From: Ettlia oleoabundans
Lineage: Eukaryota > Chlorophyta > Chlorophyceae > Chlamydomonadales
Assembly: GCA_019693395.1 (NCBI GenBank)
Contig: JAAMXP010002036.1
Location: forward strand, 1 to 14,679
DNA: 14,679 nt
Reading direction: 5' to 3'
The position numbers and the translations under genes are program-made. How positions within the stretch are numbered: the stretch's first letter is position 1; the number at the start of each line of letters is the position of its first letter. The notes under the pieces were generated by a model. That model saw only the letters and a list, made by a program, of their open reading frames with translations, did not search any database and had not been told where the DNA came from. This document shows, piece by piece, positions 8,197 through 14,679 of this stretch.

Positions 8197-11100
8197 TTAT
8201 GCCACCCGCTTGGCCTCAAGCAGGCGCGAGAAGTAGAACTGTGTTGCCGTCATCTCACGCTTCATCACCTTGAAGCCTGTAAGCAGGAGCAAGCATGGCT
8301 ACAAGGGGCATACTGAACATGACCCCGGGGCGCACGGCTGGAGTGGGGTGTGTGGTGGTGGTGGTTGTTGTGGGTGGGTGGGGGTGGTGGGGGGGCAAAG
8401 GAATCCTAGACATAATTCACTGTTTCAGCATTTAGCGTTGCGAAAATGATCAGTGGCATGCAGGGAGGTTCTTGCACCACAGCTGCCATGTGGCTTGTTT
8501 CCAGCAGAATTAGTAGAACACCTCGTACCCACCTGCACGGGCCAGTGCAGCCTCAATGTCATCCTCCTTGTGCAAATAGGCACGGGTGGTCTGCACATCT
8601 GAGAAATGCGCGTCACAAGTTGAAAGGTGCAAGCTGATGAGGGGGCCGAAGCGAGGCAGGCAGGCACCAGTGTGGCATATTGGAAAAGCAATGTCTATGC
8701 AGACAAGATACAATTTTGTGCAACAAATGCAGAGGCTGATGTGGCAGCAGCTCTCTCTTGCCTTGCTGGGCCCAGGGAACAGTTCTCCAATGCGCTTGAG
8801 GATAGAGTAGGCCAGGGTATTGGGGGCAAAGGAGATGATTAACCGCTCCTCTGTAAGAAAAGGAGGGATCCAAACAATCATGGAGATATGAAAAGGACGG
8901 CATAGAAATCTGCTGGATAGTCAATTCAAAGCAACCGCAATCAACTTGCCCAGTATGGGGAGCGAGACCCGCACAGGATTCTACCTGCCAGGCTTGCCAA
9001 GTGCTGCACCATGCTGTCAACCTTGTCCTGCAGGGATATGTCAACGGAAAGTGTTCCGGCCCGTGGACAACAACACTGCACTTATGGCTTATGAGCAAAT
9101 ACATGTCGACAACAGGAATAGGAAGTACAGGGACGGACGCAGCAGCCGCACACTGTCCAGAGCAGCCCCACATTGCCAGTCATGGCAGCAAGATTGCATG
9201 TATTGCAGCTGGCGTCAGCACAATATGACCAAGGCTCATTGGCGTCAACCCCCTGTCCCTGCTGGTGCCGTTAAAATTCCACACCAAAACAAGCCAATAA
9301 GTGGCAGCACAGTTGGAGGCGCTACCTGTGGGTAGTGGATCATAACGTCCAGGCAGCATACTGTATGGTACTGCCCACTGCAGCTCTCCAGGTCCATCGT
9401 CTCAAACTTGGGGGCAACCTGTGCAGCACAAAACACGAGAGGGATGAAATGAGGCTCAAGATAGGCCCGGAAACAACTACGGAATTGAAGTAAGCTAAAC
9501 CGGAGAGAAAACCAGTCTTAATGAGGGACAGCCGTTTAACGACAGGCATACATTAAATGGAGACGCCTCAGGTACTCTGAAACACCAGGCAAGTCGCGAA
9601 CCTTGGGAGCAATGGCGCTGCCATTAATGACAGCATCGTATCGCCGCTGCGCCTCGCCCACCATTGCGCTGCTGATGTCGCTGGCGCTCACTGTTGCGCC
9701 CTGTGGGACATCAAGAGAGCGAGGGGCGGGCCATTTGACAAGCAAATCAGAGCTTGCTTGTCTTGGGTCCAGCCACAACCCAGCACCTGAAGGGATCTGT
9801 TGCGCTTTTCCTAGCTTTCACACGATAACAGGCAGTTACAGGTGGCAAGCCCCAACCCACCCACCCATCCACAACAGCAGGAGGATGCAGCCAGGCAGCA
9901 GCACACCCGCAGTGCTAGTGGGATCGAGAGGCTGCCTGTTCCGCAGCCAGCGTCACAGATCGTGGTGCCCTCAACGCTACCCTCTGCAAGCAGACAATGC
10001 TCGGCAAAATCCACAACAGTTACCATCGTTAAAACATACAATACGCTTTTCTGCTCGACACTTGATCAGCATGTGGGACGATATCTCATGCAACAGCATT
10101 CCAAAGAAAGCAGCCAGGCTGGAATGAGTGGCATGTGGCCACCTATAGCTGCCGCAAGCAAGGGCAGTTGAGCGTGCAACAGACGGCATGGCCGCACCCT
10201 GGTCTAGCCAGCACAGAACCTTGTCGACAGTTTGGGCATGGCCTTTACGGATGTCCAGCTGCACCTGTACTTGATAGAGGAGACATAGATGCGACGGATA
10301 GGCAAGGCGCCGTGGTAACTGAGCTGCCGCTAAAACAGCCATGTTCCTGCCATTGCTTACAATTTTCGAATGGAAACAGATGCCTGCTGGCACGCGTTCC
10401 CCCGCCCAAATAAACATCCGGCCGCCCGTAACGTTCATGCTGATCCAGGCATGCAACAACCAGAATCTTGCCTGCCCACACACCTTGTTGACCTCGTCCG
10501 TCTCGCCGTAAATCTTGTTCCAGCGCTCAAATCCTGCAGTGTCAAAATACTTTTTCACAGCCTCCAACTCGTCGCCACCTGCCTCCTGCATCTGTGCTGA
10601 GCGTCTGCAGTGTCCGGGAAACGGGTGATGGAGGGGAGGGAAATGGGGCAATAGCCTGATGCGATGGTGGCTGAATGAGTTTGTAAGCTGGGTTATAGAG
10701 CTTTCTCCTTTGATGCAAGGGACGGGAAGGGCACTAGACTGGGTGCCACGGCTGGCACATGTGCCGTTGCCGGTGTGCGTGAAGCATCACCAGGGCATCA
10801 CAGCTTGCGGAGACAGGGCAGCTGCTGCTCTGGTACGGTGTCATTATCACAAGCTTGATGCAGAGGCACGAAAGCTGAACAAGTTGTTGGAATGCGTCAC
10901 CGCTTCTGCGGGTCTGTGATGACCAGGGCGGCTGACAGGACAGTCATAGCGGCACCGCCAACCAGGGCCAGGCTCATGTAGGCACCATCTGCCACCTGCG
11001 CCCACACGGCGCATAAACAAGGCAAGGTATCAGCATGGCCCTGATCCATGCAAGGCAGATTGGTCACTACAAGTGAATGCATGTGCACGTACTGTAGTTG

Positions 11101-11363
11101 ACCGTGGCGCGAGTGCTGGCAACAAGTGCCATGGATGACTGGCTGCGCCAGCTCACCTGGCTTACAGGGCCGGCAACTGCCAGCGATGGGGCCGCCATGG
11201 TGACTGCTTGAAGAGCGCCAGAAGCCAGAACCCCAGCTGCCACCTGTTCCTTACGGGCTGCCTGGTGCCCCGCACCGCAAGTAATACGTAAAACGGGCTG
11301 TCGGCCGGCACCTCTGGTTGTATGGAAGCGCTGCAGGCGCTGCACACAGGCGGCGTTTGCCAT
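8197..11363 (-). CDS. CHLM: Mg-protoporphyrin IX O-methyltransferase (ChlM), 11 exons
   Basis: The enzyme transfers a methyl group from S-adenosylmethionine to Mg-protoporphyrin IX in plastid chlorophyll synthesis (EC 2.1.1.11). Exons in transcript order: 11363-11157, 10995-10901, 10604-10484, 10264-10198, 9983-9907, 9700-9602, 9418-9326, 9027-8985, 8850-8762, 8590-8533 and 8276-8197 (TAA). They give 342 residues, against about 310 in plants, and all phases agree. Residues 1 to about 65 are an Ala/Arg-rich transit peptide. Residues 76-95 are a hydrophobic segment followed by TDPQKR, as in plant ChlM. Next come FERWNKIYGETDEVNKVQLD, SAM motif I CDAGCGTGS (173-181), VSASDIS, CLDVMIHYPQ, GELFPGPSK, TRAYLH and the C-terminal MTATQFYFSRLLEA. 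The ATG at 11363 is the first in frame. The exon 1 donor could instead lie 9 bases earlier (339 residues). Intron 9 is GC-AG. No key residue is missing. Confidence 0.97.
8341..8396 (+). repeat. G-rich low-complexity tract in the last ChlM intron
   Basis: The plus strand carries runs of three to seven G separated by T or GT, with almost no A or C. It sits inside intron 10 (8277-8532), so the ChlM pre-mRNA has the C/A-rich complement. G-quadruplex formation on the plus strand is possible on sequence grounds. Confidence 0.7.
8591..8761 (-). other. ChlM intron 9, GC-AG intron
   Basis: The conserved ChlM stretch PGPSK-x-TRAYLH is interrupted exactly here. Exon 9 ends AGCAAG and is followed by GCAAGA. 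Exon 10 begins ACCACCCGT after GATGTGCAG. No GT lies near enough to serve as donor without adding or removing conserved residues. Joining at the GC gives PGPSKTTRAYLH in phase 0. Confidence 0.85.
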
Positions 11364-11598
11364 TCGTGAGAGTTTAGCGACCACGGGCGTCCCGATTTAA
11401 AGCTTCACAACAACATTAACTGCAAGGATACATACTGAAGTTGCAATCGTGTAAACACCCTCATCTGATCGAGATTATGTAAGCAATACACCGATTGGGA
11501 GTTCGAGCAGTACAAACATCCCGCGCTATACTTTTTAAGGGGGAGCTCGCGTCAATTGTGGCACTTGGGGGCTCAGGAGGGGTTGGTGAACACCCCCC
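11364..11598. promoter_or_regulatory. ChlM upstream region
   Basis: This stretch lies directly upstream of the ChlM start codon (minus strand) and should hold its promoter and 5' untranslated region. I see no element that can be named. It is inferred from position only. Confidence 0.35.
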
Positions 11599-11650
11599 TC
11601 ACACACACACGCACGCACGCAGACGCACGCACACACACTCACGCACGCAC
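11599..11650. repeat. CA/CG-alternating simple repeat
   Basis: About 50 bases of nearly perfect alternating purine-pyrimidine sequence made of ACAC and ACGC units. This is a typical microsatellite with Z-DNA potential. It lies about 240 bases upstream of the ChlM start codon. Confidence 0.85.
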
Positions 11651-12282
11651 AACTTCGTCAAGCACGTGATGCAAACTGTCGCTGTTGCTGACGCTGCTGT
11701 TGAAAACGCGGTATCTGAACCACACCTGCAAGTAGATCGGGAGATGTACAAGGCCAGCGGGGTTAGTGGCGGACTGTGTGGCTGCTGCTGCCATCAGCTG
11801 AGCCGAAGCCCCCCGTGGCGCGTGGCACTCCTGCAAGGTGTGGGCTGAAAGTACTACGCAGAAGAACCAGTCGCTGCCCCCTTTCTTCACCGTTGATGCG
11901 TGTAATCAGTGTTTTTTTTGTTTCACTTTCTTTTAAGAGAAAACGCTGCTATAGGGGGCGACTTTCTTTCGTGGCCGGCCGCTCGCTCAGTGCCTCCCCG
12001 CGTCCGCCGCCGCTGCGTGGCGACGGAGAGGTTCGCTTTGCGTCGCCACGCGCGGGCTGCTGCGCCCGCGGGGCTCGTGCGCGCCGAGGGCCGGCGGGTT
12101 CTGTTTCGCGTGCTGCGCTGTGACGCAAAACTGCCTTTCTTGTTACCGCCTCCACCGCTTTCGATTTTTCGTGCTCTGCCAGGAGCGCGGGGCGCGTTAC
12201 GAGGTTCACGGTTAGCTTCTGGCAGTTGTTAAATTACTGCTGATAATTTTGCGAGGGGTGCCCGCAAAAATCACCAGCGTCT
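11651..12282. other. No recognisable gene; GC-rich block
   Basis: Open frames occur on both strands, but none resembles a known family. The frames around 11660-11850 could be read either way. From about 11970 to 12125 the sequence is very rich in GC and CpG and stands out from the AT-richer bases on either side, which explains the long open frames there. A run of T at 11910-11935 precedes the block. Confidence 0.4.
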
Positions 12283-12308
12283 AACCAGTGTTGCCACCCT
12301 TTCTTAGC
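12283..12308 (-). repeat. Dispersed KKGW-type motif, copy 3
   Basis: Read on the minus strand this gives GCTAAGAAAGGGTGGC, then AACACTGGTT. It matches copies 1 and 2 over the core but not beyond. A cluster of palindromes (12331-12369) lies immediately 5' of it in this orientation. Confidence 0.5.
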
Positions 12309-12330
12309 CGGATGACATGTTGTCGGAAAT

Positions 12331-12369
12331 CGCGGGTCCCGCGGCGGCGCTATAGCGCTGTACACAGCG
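12331..12369. repeat. Cluster of three adjacent palindromes
   Basis: CGCGGG-T-CCCGCG is at 12331-12343, GCGCTATAGCGC at 12347-12358, and CGCTGT-AC-ACAGCG at 12356-12369. The second and third overlap by three bases. An AT-rich stretch containing TATATATTATT follows from about 12394. Confidence 0.75.
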
Positions 12370-12794
12370 TAATGTGAGCGGTGAATAGTCGTTATATATT
12401 ATTGAAGCGGTGTTGTGTGTCGCGGGTGGGCATTTGCGTTTTCGATGCGTCCCTGGCTGTGTTTGCAGGATTGTTGTCGCGTGGAGGAGCCTGAAAGAAT
12501 GCGTGCGTGGGAGTTGGGCTTTGAGCAAAACCGGTCGCTGGTGGATAAGGTGCGTAGCTGTGGGATGCAGAAATTCCTGGATTTTGCGGAAATTTGTGCA
12601 TGAAATTCCGTGGGTTTTGCTGGTTCGTGGTGCAAGGTCCATCTCTGTCATTCCGTGCGCCGTATTTGCGTTGGTGTATGCATAACATAATAGCGCATGC
12701 TCTCCATTCTCTTCCTTATCAGTGGAACAATTTGTGCATATCACCCACATGCCTTGCACTGACACACTTCGTTCCTTTTTATACCTTACTTGAG
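12370..12794. other. Unassigned; ambiguous open frames on both strands
   Basis: A plus-strand stretch bounded by a TTTGCAG acceptor-like site (about 12463-12469) and GATAAG|GTGCGT (about 12549) reads as a short protein-like segment (EEPERMRAWELGFEQNRSL) and could be an exon. A long minus-strand frame covers the same bases. I recognise neither, and no family evidence chooses between them. Confidence 0.3.
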
Positions 12795-12817
12795 TTGGCA
12801 CGGCTGAGCCGTGCCAA
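12795..12817. repeat. Near-perfect 23-base palindrome
   Basis: Arms TTGGCACGGCT and AGCCGTGCCAA (11 bp, no mismatch) flank a single G. It is isolated and lies about 50 bases left of the inverted-repeat element. A T-run does not follow, so it does not look like a simple terminator. Confidence 0.85.
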
Positions 12818-12866
12818 ATCATATACGTTGTAAACACGTCACTCAGGCGCTGCAAAAAAGTACATT

Positions 12867-13169
12867 TGAGGTATTTAATTAGCGCCAGTCAGCACTGCCC
12901 GCTTACTGCGTAGTCAGCCACCGTGGCACGATCACCAGCTGTCGGGGTTGAAATCGCGAGAAAAGAGGCTCGCGAGGCCGGCGGCGGTTGGCGCACGCTC
13001 TGACACGTCATCCAACGTGTCTGACTGGAAGGCAAGAGGGATGGGGCCCCGAGGTCGTTAGCTAGGGCCCCTGCGAGCGTGGCCACGCGTGGCTGACTGA
13101 GCGTTAGTTAGGGGTCCCCGGTCCTTAGTCATAAACAGTTGGCCTGACTGGCGCTAACTAGATACCTCA
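12867..13169. mobile_element. MITE-like DNA transposon, about 303 bp
   Basis: The left end begins TGAGGTATTTAATTAGCGCC (12867 on) and continues AGTCAG. The complement of the right end begins TGAGGTATCTAGTTAGCGCC (from 13169) and also continues AGTCAG, so about 24 of 26 positions match. A subterminal inverted pair, GTCAGCCAC, recurs inside both arms. ATT flanks the element on both sides (12864-12866 and 13170-13172), a possible 3-bp target duplication. No transposase frame fits inside, so it is non-autonomous. The superfamily cannot be assigned from the ends alone. The element could be one base longer each side (TTGAGG), in which case the flanking match is lost. Confidence 0.8.
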
Positions 13170-13172
13170 ATT

Positions 13173-13583
13173 ATGGATACTTCTGGAACCTGCCTGCTTT
13201 GCCCTGCTGCCGCTGTTCTGCATTGTACTGCTGCGGTGCTGGCCTTCCCCTTTAACACTCCCTCCGCTTCCGTAGAGGATACCCCAAGGCATTGCGGCTC
13301 CGTGTTGTGCATCCACGTCCCTTCCGACACCCTCCAAGTGCTCACAGGCCCAGCTGAACGGCTCACCCATCCTGATTCAGGTACTTTGGACTTTCAATCG
13401 GCAGCAGCGTGCCCTGCACCTTGCCAGTTTGCACCCATACTGCTTGCCAAGCACGAGCCGCAGTTGTCAAGGGCCTCGTCCAGTCCCTTTAGGTTCATCC
13501 CACTCTCACTGCCGCGCGCCTCACCCTCAAACACATCCCGCCCTAAAGTGGGCCCCTCCCCCCCCTTGCTCACTGCTCGGTAA
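13173..13583 (+). CDS. Open reading frame, unknown, low confidence
   Basis: 137 codons run from an ATG three bases after the transposon end to TAA. The product is rich in Ser, Pro, Ala and Leu and resembles no family I know. The coding region is C-rich, and such compositions leave long frames open by chance. It could equally be part of an intron or upstream exon of the GIY-YIG gene that begins at 14230. I list it as the only complete ATG-initiated frame of this size in the stretch. Confidence 0.2.
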   Translation: MDTSGTCLLCPAAAVLHCTAAVLAFPFNTPSASVEDTPRHCGSVLCIHVPSDTLQVLTGPAERLTHPDSGTLDFQSAAACPAPCQFAPILLAKHEPQLSRASSSPFRFIPLSLPRASPSNTSRPKVGPSPPLLTAR

Positions 13584-14229
13584 AGAGACCTGCCCGGGTG
13601 CTACTAGTGCTCTGCCTTCTGGCATGCTGTAGCGCCGAAGGGTGCTCATCCATCCCACCCTCGCCTTCCTCATAGGCGCTGACTGGTGGGCCTCCTGGGC
13701 ACCGTGTTTTTACTGGGACTGGCTAGGTACCTAGCACTGCTACGTAGCAGCAGTTCGCTGGCTCATGTGCTTGCCCTGCTCGCCTAGATGTCAGCCTACG
13801 CTAGCAACCGGCCCCCACGGCTGCATTGGCGCGCCATCCAGCATAGCATCACCAGTACCATCAACCACCACCGCAACATCATGGTCTGGCGCGTCAAAGC
13901 TCTGATTGAAGGCAACACGCATCTATCCTCCAGACCTCGGCAACCCTTAACTTTGAACATCGGGCAAAGTGGCTGCTCAATCTCTTTGTTGCCTGCTTAC
14001 TGCTTCCGCTGACCTGCTCGTCTGCTACCCAGTTTACCTGTTGTTTGGTCATTGTATTCTTGAGGACCGCTCCCCTTTTGTTTAGTACTTCAGCTTCGTT
14101 TCTTTTCCTTCACTGCCTTGGTCCTTCCTTCGTTCATCCACTTCCTTTATTATTCTTTAGAGCCTCTGCCTGCTCATTTCTGCTTTAGCTTCACCTCCTT
14201 GTACCTCATTTCCTTTCCTAATATTGCAG
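13584..14229 (+). other. Unassigned stretch ending in a pyrimidine tract and 3' splice site
   Basis: From about 13788 an ATG-initiated frame of 74 codons (containing HWRAIQHSITSTINHHR) may be coding but is not recognised. TAGGTACCTA and CTGCTACGTAGCAG (about 13724-13752) are small palindromes. From about 14040 to 14229 the plus strand is strongly pyrimidine-rich and ends ATATTGCAG, a good 3' splice site for the exon at 14230. An intron spanning at least this tract is likely. Confidence 0.45.
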
Positions 14230-14679
14230 ACGCGTAATATACGCGGTCTGCAACCCCAGCCTAAACGCAAACCGCGTTTACGTGGGGCAAACCAGATTGA
14301 CCCTGCTGAAGCGGTTCCAGGAGCATTGGTACGCTAGTGCCAATGCCGCTGACGCCACTCCTCTGCACCAAGCTATGCACAATACCCGGAGGGTGTCCGG
14401 TACACCCTCAGGCTGGATCATTATCCCACTGGAATGGGTGGGAAATGATATTCCAGACCAACGGTTCCACCTTGTAGCAGATGTCTTAGAGCGCAAATGG
14501 GTTCATATTTTTATAAGGCACGGTTTTTCTTGCTTCAACATAAAAATGAACTCATTTGCCGCACCACAATACACCACAGCACCTATGCCTGCATCAGTAG
14601 CAGCTGCACCTGCCATTGGTGCAAGGCCCCCAACCCCTCCCACCCCCTGCACATCCTGCACAGCCACGACACGTGGCAC
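14230..14679 (+). CDS. GIY-YIG endonuclease-domain exon, runs off the window
   Basis: After the TTGCAG acceptor the frame is open to the window edge (about 149 codons). It carries the GIY-YIG elements in order: VIYAV (GIY), then 11 residues later VYVGQT (YIG), then LLKRFQEHW with the conserved Arg and a His, PLHQAMH, the strand WIIIPLEWV, the metal-binding Glu in LERKWVHIF, and CFNIK, matching the family's late Asn. An Ala/Pro/Thr-rich linker follows. The domain makes single metal-dependent nicks in DNA. In eukaryotes it occurs in Penelope-like and Dualen retroelements, SLX1-type resolvases and lineage-specific proteins. No RING or reverse transcriptase is visible here, so the class is open. 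All catalytic positions appear intact. N- and C-termini are outside this exon. Confidence 0.82.

Noticed and set aside
9603..10127. Plus-strand open frame of 174 codons
   Set aside because: It is antisense to ChlM exons and introns. The minus-strand exons are fixed by family conservation and splice phase.
11495..11848. Plus-strand open frame running through the CA repeat
   Set aside because: The His/Thr/Arg run comes directly from the microsatellite. The part after it (about 11655-11848) matches nothing I know and is equally open on the other strand.
12304..12855. 183-codon minus-strand open frame
   Set aside because: It does not begin with a convincing start in context, resembles no family, and overlaps plus-strand frames of equal quality and the palindrome cluster. 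It is kept only as unassigned sequence.
12867..13169. Transposase gene inside the inverted-repeat element
   Set aside because: The element is only about 303 bp, and its single minus-strand open frame (about 65 codons) has no transposase features.
1..14679. tRNA or rRNA genes
   Set aside because: I scanned for the TTCGA/TTCAA arm with matching acceptor stems and for conserved rRNA words and found none. Small intronic RNAs could be missed by eye.

Overview
This window looks like nuclear DNA of a green alga. Two genes can be read in full and both are split by many short introns of about 120-300 bp, so it is not bacterial or organellar. One of them is a plastid-targeted chlorophyll-biosynthesis enzyme with a plant/green-algal sequence. 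Intron density and moderately GC-rich coding sequence fit a chlorophyte, possibly a trebouxiophyte, but no species can be named from the sequence alone.

Layout. Positions 1-1340 hold no gene I can support. An ankyrin-repeat protein lies on the minus strand (coding exon 1341-1836, possible upstream exon 1952-2121). From 2841 to 5090 on the plus strand is a seven-exon gene for the mRNA-decapping activator DCP1: an EVH1 domain, a disordered middle and a C-terminal trimerization helix. Its upstream region carries four consecutive GC-rich stem-loops. From 5091 to 8196 there are hairpins, a tandem repeat, decayed coding-like duplications and a dispersed repeat motif, but no gene I recognise. From 11363 down to 8197 on the minus strand is an eleven-exon gene for magnesium-protoporphyrin IX O-methyltransferase (ChlM), reconstructed exon by exon with consistent splice phases to 342 residues. 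Right of it are a CA-rich tract, a GC-rich block, clustered palindromes and a short non-autonomous DNA transposon with terminal inverted repeats (12867-13169). The last 450 bases (14230 to the window edge) are an open exon with a full set of GIY-YIG endonuclease motifs. It is preceded by a long pyrimidine-rich tract and a 3' splice site.

DCP1 works in cytoplasmic mRNA turnover and ChlM in plastid chlorophyll synthesis. They are neighbours without an evident functional link, as usual in a eukaryotic genome. The most notable items are the GIY-YIG exon, two GC-AG introns forced or favoured by reading frame in the two well-defined genes, and a three-copy dispersed motif, each copy lying 3' of a palindrome or hairpin. 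All exon models come from reading splice consensus and conserved protein families by eye; no alignment was run.
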